Of a stretch of 64,000 bases of DNA, positions 46,093-63,384 are shown in pieces. The stretch is from positions 10,417,336 through 10,481,335 of the forward strand of contig NC_046620.1 in assembly GCF_900324465.2 (NCBI RefSeq), given 5' to 3'. This DNA comes from Anabas testudineus. Its lineage: Eukaryota; Chordata; Actinopteri; Anabantiformes; Anabantidae. Position 1 is the stretch's first letter; the number at the start of each line of letters is the position of its first letter. The translations under genes and the position numbers were made by a program. The notes beneath the pieces were generated by a model that searched no databases, was not told where the DNA came from, and was given only the letters and a program-made list of their open reading frames with translations.

Positions 46093-47701
46093 CTGGAAAA
46101 GACTATGGAAGAGGAAACAAGGGCAAATAGCTGAGTATTTACTGTTAACAGCAGTTGTGGACAGTCTTAACTTTTTATTATTGTTAATGCATACCTACCT
46201 TAAACATGTCGGCTGGTAAAAGCATATTAAAAGTTAATTTAGTTCCCAAACAGAAGAATTACACATCACCACGTTTGAGCTAATACTGAAGGTAAAGTAG
46301 AGGTGACATTTTGTCTTTAAGATACTAAGTTCAGTCCTTCTTATTTAAGCTATTACCTGAAATGAAGTCAGCTGGCAGGCTTATAAAACCTCACCTGGCA
46401 TGAAGGTATGAGTAATCCAAATCATGAAAGACATCCAGAACAAGGGAAACAAGATAACACTAGAAACACTTACTGAATGAACATGGGCATTTTCCAAGAA
46501 GCAACTTAGTAGGTGTGGCTCGTGAGCTACAGATTTATTTGCAATTGATATATCAGAGAAACAAGTTCTCTCTTGCACTAACAAGCACTTAAATATGAAT
46601 TTCAACTGAGAAACTAGTTTCACCAGTCCAGCACATCTTCTGTGGATGTAATAAAAATTCAAGAAGATGAAGATAACGATGTCTGCATCAGGGCAGGTTA
46701 CAATGACATCCACTAAGAACACAGGCGTGTTGCTAGTGTGGCCACATTGACCCACAACAATGAGCTTTGGCCCCTGATTTTAACGTAGAGACCTCTGATT
46801 ACAGAACTGGGACTCAAAGTTAGATAACAATGCAGTACCCACTGTAAAGTCTATATTACTTCAGTTTATATTGTGCATATGTAATGCATATTTCCTAACA
46901 AACGTGTTATTAATCTAGTTAACACGCACTATATTTGACTTGAGGCTTCCAAGACCCCTGCAGGTCTGAGGGCTTGAGGCAATTGCCCACTTTGCCCTCT
47001 TGGTAATCCAGCCTTGCTTACAGTACAAGGACTTCTATAAATAGGCAGCTGGTTGTAAGCTAAGTATTCAGTGTTACCTGGTGTGGGTTAGTTTAAGAAA
47101 TACTTGTAAGCATTTGAAACCCTCAGTGGTAACTTTTATTACCAGCATGTGTAGTTAAAACCTAGTTTAGTTGGATCATGTGTGCTTTGAGCATAAAAAA
47201 CAATAACAAAAATATAAAAGAACAATAAGGTCATTTCAGTATTACCTGCAGTATTTCCTAAGCTGTGGGAACAATGACAAAACAACAGGAGGATTAGCAA
47301 ACCTCTCCTTACAGAAGCTGTTTTGTTCGCAGGTTTCATGGTTTATCCAGCTCTGTCTATTCGCTTCACGTTACATTACAAGTTCTCTCATGTGTGGTTC
47401 CCTGCAGCAAACCTTTACTTTGTCGAAGAACCCTCTATTTTGAGGTTTGTTTCATTTGATTTAAGTTTGATTCCCCCTACACTGATCCAGCTGTGGTTAG
47501 CCAGAGCTGAGCTGCAGGTATCAGTCAGCTGTAACGTGGTTTACCTTCATGCTAGCCCCAACTTGCTCTGACTGTCTCGCTAGCTAGCCGGCTAACTAAA
47601 CTTGTGGGGAATATTTCCCTCAGCCTGTGGTGAAAATTAACTACGAACAGCATGGGCGATGTATTACAGGTTATATATGTTAACAGGACGGCCATGCTTA
47701 C
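46093..47701 (-). other. znf706 intron 1
   Basis: No coding exon is supported. The 124-codon open frame on the minus strand at 46381-46755 has no flanking splice logic and no similarity that I recognise. Confidence 0.4.
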
Positions 47702-47790
47702 CTGTTAAGAGTACGTGTTGTTTGCTGGGCGCTCACACACACGAGTTTGACAGCTGCTCAGTTCACAGTCAAGTGGAGACTAACGCTGCG
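47702..47790 (-). other. znf706: Candidate znf706 non-coding first exon and promoter side
   Basis: The minus strand has a strong donor CTTAACAG|GTAAGC ending an exon at 47702, 1.6 kb upstream of the coding exon. Another possible donor, CTGCAG|GTAATA near 47245, could end an alternative exon. The start site is not marked, so the 5' limit is approximate. Confidence 0.45.
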
Positions 47791-48044
47791 TTCACTGACA
47801 CTCGGAAACCTCCCCTGTACTAGTAGTTCACTTTTAAGACTTAAAATAGAGACCTTTCATATTTTTATATCCGATATAACCATCTTAAGAGGCAAGACAA
47901 TGTACACATTTATGGAGCAGTACACCTACGTTTGCTATGACAGAAATAGTGCCATTAATCGTTTGGAAAATAAGTTATATTATACTGTAACTCATCTAGG
48001 TTTTTATTGTCAGACACACTACAGCCAGTCAGATCTTCTATTTA

Positions 48045-48145
48045 TGTAAAAGTTTCATGTCCTGCATTCAAAATGTAAAGTAAAAGTACAAAAGTATTGG
48101 CGTTAAATTATACTACATGCACCAAAGGTAAAAGTACTATTATTG
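48045..48145 (+). repeat. Common teleost interspersed repeat (AAGTAAAAGTACAAAAGTAT type)
   Basis: CTGCATTCAAAATGTAAAGT followed by AAAAGTACAAAAGTATTGGC and GGTAAAAGTACTATTATTG is a diverged copy of a repeat I know from many fish genomes. I cannot name its class. It lies just upstream of a Tc1 remnant. Confidence 0.5.
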
Positions 48146-48234
48146 TATTTTAACCATTATTAACAATGTAGGTCTGCAAAGTAGTAAAAGCTGTAAAGTG
48201 AATGCAATAGGGTAAAAAAATATAAATAAATAAA

Positions 48235-48710
48235 GTCAGCTGACCTCATTCTTTGGACACATAACATTGTTGAACCTAGACCTGACCAACTGCAGCAACC
48301 CCAGATCATAGCACTGCCCCCACAGGCTTGTACAGTAGACACTAGTCATGATGGGTGCATCACTTCACCTGCCTCTCTTCTTAGTACTGGAACAGGGTAA
48401 ATCTGGACTCTTCAGACCACATGACCTTCCTCCATTGGACATTTTCTTAACCCAGTTTTAGTAGTTTCATCAATCTCCTTAGATGATTCTTTGCTTGATT
48501 CATGTCAATAATCTGACCCTTCTGAAACTGATTAACATCTTTTCCACGACCACAGGATGTGTCGTCACAAATGGTTGTTTAAGAAATGAGAAGCTTCTCA
48601 CTGCATCAGTTAGAGTTAAATAACTTGTTGCCAGCTGAAAAAGTAGTAATCCGTACAGTAATTATCTATTGGAAGGCTGCTCAGTTTTTTTTTTTTTTTT
48701 GAAAGTGTAT
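48235..48710 (-). mobile_element. Tc1/mariner transposon, truncated and internally deleted
   Basis: On the minus strand the 5' part begins near a terminal repeat (T-rich, 48680-48710), then TTTCAGCTGGCAACAAGTTA and the transposase N terminus (GRGKDV with SKEI-like context). A jump at about 48435-48445 leads to the middle of the transposase: VMWSEESRF-type context, then VQACGGSAMIWGCC and SGLGS, ending QRMRSAD. The stretch between, from the DNA-binding domain to the catalytic core, and everything after MRSAD are missing. The deletion joint has a short TTGGA overlap. The element is dead and cannot move itself. Confidence 0.8.
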
Positions 48711-51700
48711 GTTTCCCTCTGCTGTGTAGTGTATGAAGTAACATAAACGGTAAGTAAAATGCCAAACGACTTATTTCACATTAATATTAGATAGTTGAAG
48801 CATTTCTTAATATTGGAATTAGTAAAGATGGAGATTTTTTAACTGCCATATAGTTGTAGTTTTGATGATCATATGCATGTGAATGTAACAATTATAATTT
48901 AAATTACTTTACATACTGCTGAGTAGTTTGCGAATTCCAAGTCTGAATTGATGATGACATTTGCAATATTGCCCCTAAGTGGCAGCATTTGGTTACTACA
49001 CATCCACTGGACGTTAATGGGAATTGGGAGAACATTGGAGAACAGTGACTTCTCACCAGTCCTATCATTGACTTTACATTTTTTATTGTTTAAGAAAATT
49101 TAAACATAACACACATTCATACAAACACAAATTCTCTTCAATGGGAAGCACCTTGTAACTTTTTACAAACTGGGAATTATACCAAAAGTGGGCATTTTGC
49201 TATATTTATTTTTAGATATTTGTTGTTGTTGTTGTTGTTTTTTGTTTGTTTGCTTTCACCTAGACTTTTTCTAATTACAATATTCTTGTTTGTATTTGCA
49301 GTACCAAGTGTCCCTATCAGCTGTGAAATTTAGGTGATAAAATACTAATATAATATTCCCTTAATATAACACTAGGGGGCAAATACCGTGTGGAGGACTA
49401 CTATGTGATCAAGTGTGTGGGAGATTAAACATCATGAGTTAAATTATAATGTGAGTGTTGTTGTCCCACGATTATCTACATTATTATATCATTACTGGTC
49501 CTGAACCGCGGACACAACCCTGCTCCCAGTAATAATATCTGTAAGAGCTGGAATATTTTCACTGCATCAGCAACACCTGTTAATTAATCACAGCTATAAT
49601 GCAGCAAAATGACCCGTACAGACCATAATATGGTTCAGTGGACTGCACTGAATATTTATCTTGTTTATCTGCGACTGTGGTTTAGCTGACTGGTGGAAAC
49701 AGTGGAGCTTTTCACCTCTGCGCAGTATTTGACTACATTCTGCTAATATGTAAATGAACTGCAACTCCAGTTATCACACGATGGAAACGCAGCCTCACAA
49801 ACTTTCAAAATGAGTTCAACGTGTCAATCAGCCTGTAGAGTAAATAGTGACCTTTATTTGCTCACGCTATTTGTCTTTATCAGAAAAAATAAAACAGTAA
49901 AAGGAAACAGAAAACACTCATTAACGCTGGAAATCTTCCCAGCTGTTCGGTGTCATGACTTTCTTGGGAGAAATTTTATCATTGTGAGAAAAGTCTCCAG
50001 CCAGCCTTTGTGCCCCCTTCTCTACCTTCCTGCCTTTTTTTCCTCTCATCATAAGATAAAAAAAAGAGACAATCCTTTCAGCCTATTGTGTGAGGGGGAA
50101 ATATCTCTCAAGAGAGAAGGATGTGATTATGTTTTTCAGAAGGGGGCAAAACGTAAAAGAAAGAAGATGAAAAAAAAAAGCCACACATTGCTCAAGTTCC
50201 CCGACCCTGGAGGTTGTTGTGCAGGGACTTGCTAGCTTACGTTTGGGGTGGGGTTGTCCAGCCTAAGGGCCTGTGTGAAAGCAAATCTTCCAGGTGTCAG
50301 CTATTCAATAGTAGAGGAGCATATTATCTGGCTGTCTATTGTGCTTATGAATACGAAGGGGTTTGCCACAGACAGCCTGAGATGTTTTTTTCCCATTTGG
50401 ATCCTTTCCTCCCGCCACAAGGCTTTCAGGTCCACTTTCAGCTCAGTTGTTCACGAGGCTCCTTTTGTTCTTATTTATTTTGTAGCTGTAGCTTGTGTAG
50501 CTTTTGTTTCTCACTACCTGACTACACGCTGTGTATCTGAGGGTCACAGATTTAAAAAAAAAAAAAAAAAAAAAAGCATTTCGGGCCACCTCCCTTGGCT
50601 CCCAGAATTTGTCCGGCACCAAACAGAGCGACAGTCAGGGGTTAGTGTGACCTCCTTTCTCTGGAGGCTGTTGAGGGAAGAGGAAGTTGAATTTCATCTT
50701 CCCCATTAACCACTTCCTCTCCCAGCTGCCCCTCCTCGCGCTTTCCCCTCTTTCCTTTTCCGAACCAACAGGTTTTGCCACAGTCGACTGCGGCGGCTGC
50801 TTCACTGTGACATGCCACAATGTTGCCAGACCAGTCGGGCTGTATGGAGGCTTGACACAGTCACAACACATCCACATGCTTACGGGAACTTTCACCGCCG
50901 CCTTCAGAGACATTGTTTCACGTCACTTGATTGACATATGTAGCACACACACTCACACTGAATCTGGCAAAACAATAAAAATGAAACCAGCTACACGACA
51001 CAGAGATCAGCTGCTGAGCACTTCTCTGAGGGAGAAAAAGTTCAAATCAACCTGAGCATGGCTTTTTTTTAATGCAATGCAAATGCATTTGTTCATCGGT
51101 TCATAAAAACTGACCCTGAGATGCCCCGTGAAATCACATCAAGAGGGCAAGCCATGCCTTCAGGGGGGAAAAAAGTTAATTTCTTACCTCGGCACACACA
51201 CGCTTAGACACACAGAGTGGAAATGAAGGAGAGCTGGTTTAACAGAAGCTGATTGTGAAGGTGGTGACAGCGCTCACTAACCTCACCAGCAGCAGCAGCT
51301 CCATGATATTTGGGCCAATGGTGAACGAAGCTGGCAACACTGGAGCAAACCAGTGTTAACACAAATGTTTCAGATACTCAGCTCATTTAGGTTAAACAGT
51401 AATAAGTTTGTTTTTTATCCTTTAAGTTGCCACATTTGCCTCGACAGTAGATTTTATTTATACTGTAAGGAGTGAGGTCTGAATCAGCTCCTCAAAAATC
51501 AGTTTCTCGATGTCACTTTGTACGTTAGGCTACAAAATGTATAATGTTTTGAAGGATATTCTATAAAAGTTTTCATCTTACATGACGACAGCTTATAATA
51601 AGACGGTAAAACTATAAATAAAGACGAAAGAAAGCTGGAGGCAAACAGTGTAATACAGTGTGGTGTAGTGTAGTAGCAGTGTGGTTGAGGAATCAGCTGT

Positions 51701-52864
51701 TCTTCAGTTTTTTTATTTATAATTAACTCCAAGTAATTTTTGTAAAAAGTAAAAAAAAAAGTGTCAGTGTTTTTGTCAGATAAATATTTTTTTTGTTTGA
51801 GTCCAAACCCCTCAGCTGTAATGGATGATTGAACTCACCAGATCCAAACAGTCTTACTTGTCAGTCTGCCTAATTACCACTGTCTTACATCTCCTGCCAT
51901 CTCTCACATTCCTCCCCGTGTCGCTCCCCTCTCCTTCCTCTTCTTTCCCCCCTTGAAGTTGTCCGTCTGGAGGACAACACATCTCCCCACACCTCTCAGT
52001 CCTCGTCTCAAATAGGAGTTTCAGCAGGTAGACTAATCCTCGCCAAGTCCAGACAAGCTGCTTCTCCCTGCTGAAAAACTCCTGGTATGTAGGATCCACC
52101 TTTCACCTCTCTCACAGAGTGGGACACAAACACAGAGGAAGGTATTCTGTGACTGTCAGCCCTTGACTTTCCAGTCTTGCCCGTACCTGCTTGTGGCAGC
52201 TTGTACGGTAGCGCTCGCACTGTTTCAGCTGTCAAACAGCCACATGGCAGACATTCCAGTGAGGAGAAGTCATGTAGGAAAAGTGCAGATAAAAGAAAAA
52301 CTGATGCACAACCATTATTTTGATAAAGGCAAGAAAAACATATAGGAGAGTTTATGATTCACGAGAATATAACAATCTTCTTATGCACCCGCACTGAAAA
52401 AGTTGTTTACAGCCAAGTTGGGTCTTTTTCTATGATGCAATAAAAACTAAAATCTTTGATTTGTTGATTTACTTTAATCTTAATTTATCAAAAAACAAAC
52501 AAAAAAAAACACTGAAAGATTATTGTGCTTTGTAAGTATAAGAAAATATAGAGTTTAATGCCTGCAACACATTTACTACGGTGTTACATCACCTTTCCTT
52601 TTAATTACATGTTTTAATCATTAAGGAATTAAGGATACTGTTGTTTCAGTTTTGCAAATTAAATATTTTGGCCACACTACAAGACTTCAGCTACAGTCTG
52701 TGATCACAGTGTGTCTGATTCTTCTCTTCATGATGCACTCTAGGTCTTTATTTTCAACAGTAGACAGATTCAACAGGAGACAGATCTGGACTGGCAGACC
52801 AGTCAAGTCCACACACACTGTGTCAGTGGCTTTTGAAGGTCCCAGGCTGCTAGACTGGAGGTTT
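48711..52864. other. Intergenic between znf706 and grhl2, left part
   Basis: No gene supported. Between 49.8 and 51.1 kb there are overlapping open frames in several phases up to 153 codons, but they overlap one another on both strands, lack coding-like composition and match nothing I know. Poly-A and short T runs occur (50554-50575). Confidence 0.45.
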
Positions 52865-53150
52865 TCTGAGGCCACAGAGACTCACCTGAGGCTTATACAA
52901 TTGCAGTATTGCTTAGGCCCCCTGAAACCCAAGGTGCTGGTCTAATTTTTCCTCAGAATTAGAGGAGCCTCTAAAAGCCTGAGGCCATGAGGGTTCCTGA
53001 AAGTCTGAGGTTTTCTGAGGCTCCTGAGGATTCGTGTTGACTCTGGGGCATAAACCCTGAGGGCATCAGTAGACCAAGCCCAGGAGCCCCTGGTAGCCTG
53101 AGGCTCTTTGAGGCCTTCTTCTGCACCAGATCACGTCCTGAGGTTTTCTG
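52865..53150. repeat. Degenerate repeat with CCTGAGGC core
   Basis: About nine copies of CTGAGG, mostly as CCTGAGGC or TCTGAGGT, at irregular spacing within 280 bp. This looks like a decayed minisatellite or a gene-free, locally duplicated sequence rather than random DNA. Confidence 0.6.
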
Positions 53151-53184
53151 CTGGTTTTGGAGTGGTGACTCTTACTCTAACTTA

Positions 53185-53295
53185 CTCATGGCTCTGCTGA
53201 TAGTGCAGGCGGTCATAAACACCAGAACTGGTGGTTCAACTCCTGGTTCCTCTGAGCTGCATGTCAAAGTGTCCCTGGACAAGACATTCTCCACA
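53185..53295 (+). mobile_element. Degenerate tRNA-derived SINE fragment
   Basis: A box A-like stretch (TGGCTCTGCTGATAGTGCAGG type, 53189-53209) and a box B (GGTTCAACTCC, 53233-53243) at tRNA-like spacing are followed by GAGCTGCATGTCAAAGTGTC, which I recognise from a widespread fish SINE. No clear target-site duplication was found. Confidence 0.55.
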
Positions 53296-54379
53296 GGGAA
53301 TTAATAAAGAATCAATTATCACTTACTATTAGAAATGAAGCTGCTAATTTTGAAATCATGCAGAATCGTGTTGAAGTCTTATGTTTGATATTTGTCCTTT
53401 TGTTTACTTTTGTTGAATGTGTTGCAGGTATAAATACATAATATATATTTACAAAATACAATCGAGCTGGTCAGTGAAAACACAGAATCTGATGATGAAG
53501 GGCTTTTTTTTGTACTTTTGTCAGAAAAATAAAGTTTTGACAAAAGAAACAAGTTTTTTAGAAATAAATCTACACTTTTTTTTGGAAATTGGTTTTTCTA
53601 GCTTTGCCTCTGTTTGTGTTGGATTTGTGTGTCCATGGGATTTTTCTGTCTCTTTGTGATCATTTTTTGAATCTCTGTGGTAGGACTGTCTCTTTATGGG
53701 AACAGGTGGGTTCAGTAATCTTTTCTATTGTAAATCATCCATTCATCTTTTTTCCCTTTTTTCACTCCAACTTCAAATTAAGGTTTTTATTTACTCTTCT
53801 TTTGATTCTCTCTTATCTGTGTCTCTCACTGTTTGCGTCTTGTCAGAAGAAAAGGACCCCACCCGTATTTATCCAGCGGTAAAGCAGGTCCATTTAAACA
53901 CACACATAGCACAGAGAAAGCTCAGCAAAGGCCCAGGTGCTCTGTAAAACAAATTAGACAAGGGAGGATAGTAGTGATCATCCACATGACAAGCAAACAC
54001 AGACTTGCCTCTCATACACACACACACACACACAAAACACCACTGACGGTTTAACTGAATCTGAAACGTAATTTTATGATTTCCATACAAGACTGCCTGA
54101 AGGCATTCATAAGCAAAAGGCCCACATTATATCATGCAAACATTTTCTTCAAACCAGTTTGGAAAGCGCAGCTCAGGGGTGGAAAGAAATACTGACATGT
54201 TGTACTAATCCACATTCATAACAACTTCTATCTATTGGTGAATCTAATTGGGATGAGAATAGTGAATAAGACAAATTAAAGCAAGAAAAAGGAAATAGAC
54301 AAGGGGTGTTTAGGGTCAAATAGTCACAAATTGTTGTGCCCCACCTCAACACTACAGCAGTGCCCCATCACTGAATGCA

Positions 54380-54409
54380 ACACACACACACACACACACA
54401 CACACACAT
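54380..54409. repeat. (CA)n microsatellite
   Basis: Uninterrupted CA dinucleotides, about 14-15 units. Confidence 0.9.
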
Positions 54410-54604
54410 TGTTTGCTCTGGCAGGGTAATCCCAAACACTGGGATCTCCTCATACAGTGGCTTTATTAGGAGGACAATGGCGTTGTGTCAGCTAATGACA
54501 GGGCTCCTCCCTGCCTTCTGTCTGCTCTGAGATTACCTGAAACACACAGAAAAGTCATTATAAAAATTTAGAGGGGGGGGGGGGAACAGGTTCAGTGTAA
54601 GAAG

Positions 54605-54607
<3 letters not shown>

Positions 54608-54636
<29 letters not shown>

Positions 54637-54637
54637 C
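54608..54637. repeat. (TG)n microsatellite
   Basis: Uninterrupted TG dinucleotides, about 14 units, 200 bp downstream of a CA run of similar length, so the two can pair as an inverted repeat. Confidence 0.9.
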
Positions 54638-54884
54638 AGCTGATGGTCAGTGAGACCATTTATGAGGCTGTGCAGTCATGTATGACGTCCCATTTCACCA
54701 TTTAGCCAGTAGCGTTTAACTTTTACTGTATAAAGGTCGCATCTCCTAGAATAAATCAAGAATTTAAAAGAAAGTGTTAAACCTGAACAGCGTGTGTTTC
54801 CTCTGCTCTGTTCATTGTGATGCCATCGACGCCGTCTTTTCGTTCCCTTGCAGGCGAGGTGGGCCTCTACCTGCCCTGGATCGG

Positions 54885-54985
54885 CCAATCAGAGCCTAGC
54901 GGCGCTCTGCGGCGGCCAATCAGCGACAGGCTCGCCCTTCGCATTTCTTTTATAGTGAAAGAATTTCAGGCAAAGTTGACCCGCT
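54885..54985 (+). promoter_or_regulatory. grhl2: grhl2 promoter with two CCAAT boxes and TATA-like box
   Basis: GGCCAATCAG occurs twice (CCAAT at 54885-54889 and 54916-54920), followed by CTTTTATAGTG (54948-54957). A start near 54,980 would give a leader of about 290 nt in the same exon as the ATG. The surrounding DNA is CpG-rich. Start site inferred. Confidence 0.5.
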
Positions 54986-55272
54986 GCCATTAAAGCAAGC
55001 CAAGGCAAATATCATAATGCACGGCAGCAGGATATGTTGACATTCGCTATAATTTACGCGCACAAGCAACAGGAGACGCGCAGAGCGATTGGCTGCCGGG
55101 AGACAAAAGCGGCTTTACCTGCCAGGTGGAGCGGAGAGAGAGAGAGAGAAAAGAAGCGGGGCGAGAAAAGTCGACTTACCTGTAGCCCAACTTCTGGCAA
55201 CTCACTCTCTCTATTACCTGCTCCGACTTGAAAGTCCAGTTTCACAAGGAAGAATCGGAGAGGAAGCAAAAT

Positions 55273-60967
<5,695 letters not shown>

Positions 60968-61846
60968 TGATTTTCCAAATGCTGGAATGCTCTCAACTAA
61001 TAAACAAGGCATGACCAAACTGAGAACAAACAAGCCCCCATCCAACTGTCTGCCTGAGGCTGTTCAGCTGCCCACCATCATTTACCATTTATCAGACAGG
61101 GGGCTGAACTGTTGTACACACACACACACAAACACAAACACACACAGAAATCTCGTAATGTCAAGGTGTTGCTGGGACACACAACATAATCCTCTAAGCT
61201 CCTTGACATTGTCTAGTAGATTGAGCAAAGCACTGATTTGTAAAAAAAAAAGAAAATGGAAATCCTAAACAGCATGACAAACCTTCTCTCTCGCAGCATT
61301 TCCCACGAGTGTGCTGATCTGAAGCCTCATAATTGTATCTTAACACGTTTGACCTTTGCCTGCTGATGTTTTTTTTCCGTTGATGGATTTGAATTCGAAC
61401 CGATCTTTTCCTACGGCTTGTTGAATGAGCTTGTGTGAGAAGCTCGTAGGCGGTTTGGGTTTGACAAGCTTGGGCCTGCTAACACAGGCAGAGATTCAGA
61501 GGTATGTGGGAGACTTAGGGTGGATGAGAGACACCCACACTCACACTCAGCTTGTTGGGACAGGGAGAGGAATGCTAGCCACACTGTTACCTTGGCATTG
61601 TTTTGGTCTGTTGAAAGCAATTCTTGCCCAATTTAGATCTCCAGCTTAATTCCTATATTTACAACAAACAAGACAAATCAGCCTACGATTCAAGCACATG
61701 TTGACATCTGCTACAACAGTTGTTACCAAACTGGATGTCACAAGAAGATTCTGAGATACACAATTATGTTATTGACGACTTTTCTCTAATGTTTATTTTT
61801 AAATTGTAACGTAATTATTGGGAAATATAATGTAATGTCTTTCTCA

Positions 61847-62312
61847 GTAGTTCCCAAACTTTTTGATTTGTGCTACCTTAAAGGAAGAGTTGTCATTTCT
61901 GCAGTTATTGATGTATTTTACTAAAGTTAGATGAGAAGATTTACACCAGTCTCATGTCGCAACCCTAAATATAATCTGTGATCTTGAAACAGTCAGCTTA
62001 GCATAAGGACTGGAAGTCACTGAACAGTCAGCCCTATTCTAAAGCTCACTAATTAAACATAATAGTGTGGCACACTGACAGTGACAGCTGTTTTTTTATA
62101 TATATTTAAAAAAGGAATATAACATGCTACTTGTTGGTCTTATCGGATGCTGGTAGGCAGATTGTTATTGTGATACAAACTGAGCCAAGCTAGCTGTTTC
62201 CCTCTGCTTCCAGTCTTTAAACTATAAGCTGAGCTAAACGTGTCCTGGCTGTAGCTTTATTTTTAGAGTACAGGCGTGAGAGTGATATCATTCCTCACAT
62301 CTAACTTTATGC
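61847..62312 (+). repeat. Common teleost fold-back interspersed repeat, near full length
   Basis: The left part GTTAGATGAGAAGATTTACA and CTCATGTCGC (61926-61960) is mirrored by GCGTGAGAGTGATATCATTC and CACATCTAAC (about 62274-62306), so the ends form an inverted repeat. GCTAGCTGTTTCCCTCTGC and CTTCCAGTCTTTAAACTATA in between are hallmarks of a repeat I recognise from many fish genomes. It codes for nothing, so a non-autonomous DNA element is the likely class. Same family as the fragment at 36588. Confidence 0.6.
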
Positions 62313-63344
62313 AAAATAGGGATTTTTGCATATTACTAAATAAATGTAAAACTTTGAAACACATCACAATACCTGAAAACCATAGGGCTGAAAAATTACA
62401 AATTTTAAAATTAATATTGCAATTTAATAGAATCTGCAGTTTCAACAAATGCTGCAGATTCAAACTGTTATAAATGAAACAAACAAACAAGCTGCCGAGG
62501 ACAGGTATTCGTATCATTGCGTATGTCACTAGGAAACCGAGGTGCTGAGTTTATAGGGAGTGCCATTCTTCTACTTTCCCATATCAGACAGCCTTAATGC
62601 AAAACTAACTAGCTTAAGTTTTTCCTGATAAATGCATTTCGAGTTACTCTTGAATCAAAGCGTTTAGTTTCAAATAACACATCAGTATTGTGAATTTGTG
62701 ATTAATATGAAACATCTCTTGATAACTGTTCCGACCGTTGTTGTTCAAATAAAGAGGAAGTGAATTATCTTTCTCTGCATGATTCCTTTTGACATCCTGT
62801 TTGGCATTTGACAGTGTAATGAGTCTGTGTTTGTACGTGTGTTTTTGTGAGTCTGACCACTAGACAGACAGTTTGCATCTATAACTTGACTCAGAGGGTT
62901 GAAAAACGTTTCGTGCACGCGTACACGCAGATAGCGATCTGTTTGTAGATATGCATACGTGCTTCTTGCATGTACAAACATAATCTGAGCTAAAGTGCAA
63001 GTGAGATTGCTGAGAAACTGCTTGAAATAGTTTAGGTGAAAAAAATTACAACTTCTTTAAAGTCAATATGGCAGAAAATAAAAGAAACCAGCAAAAAAAA
63101 AAATCACATTTTAGAATCTAGAACAATCTAAAGCTGATTTATTAGATTACTGCAATTGTTATCATTACTTAACTCACTGATTGCTTGAGCTCTAATTAAT
63201 GTATGTGCACAGAACAGTGATGGAGGTTGCTCATCTAGACAGATCTCAGCTCACCCCCCACCCTGCCAGGTAGTCCTGTAGCAGGATGCAGCCTGTAACC
63301 TGAAGCTGCACAGAGAGCTGATTTGAATAGCGTTGGAGGGTTTG

Positions 63345-63382
<38 letters not shown>
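63345..63382. repeat. (TG)n microsatellite followed by a G run
   Basis: About 18 TG units, then TAGGGGGGGGG, in grhl2 intron 7. Confidence 0.92.

Positions 63383-63384
<2 letters not shown>

Larger units (their letters stand above)
53296..54880. other. Intergenic upstream of grhl2
   Basis: AT-rich DNA with microsatellites: CA at about 54020-54034, CA at 54380-54409 and TG at 54608-54637, and a G run at about 54574-54585. No gene is supported. Confidence 0.45.

Noticed and set aside
46381-46755. 124-codon minus-strand frame upstream of znf706
   Set aside because: Lies wholly in the znf706 intron, with no similarity and no splice support.
49810-51055. Overlapping plus-strand frames of 108-153 codons between znf706 and grhl2
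   Set aside because: They overlap each other and minus-strand frames, contain poly-A-coded lysine runs, and show no domain or coding-like composition.
61388-61402. tRNA B-box-like GGTTCGAATTC on the minus strand
   Set aside because: No A box, acceptor stem or anticodon arm at the right distance.
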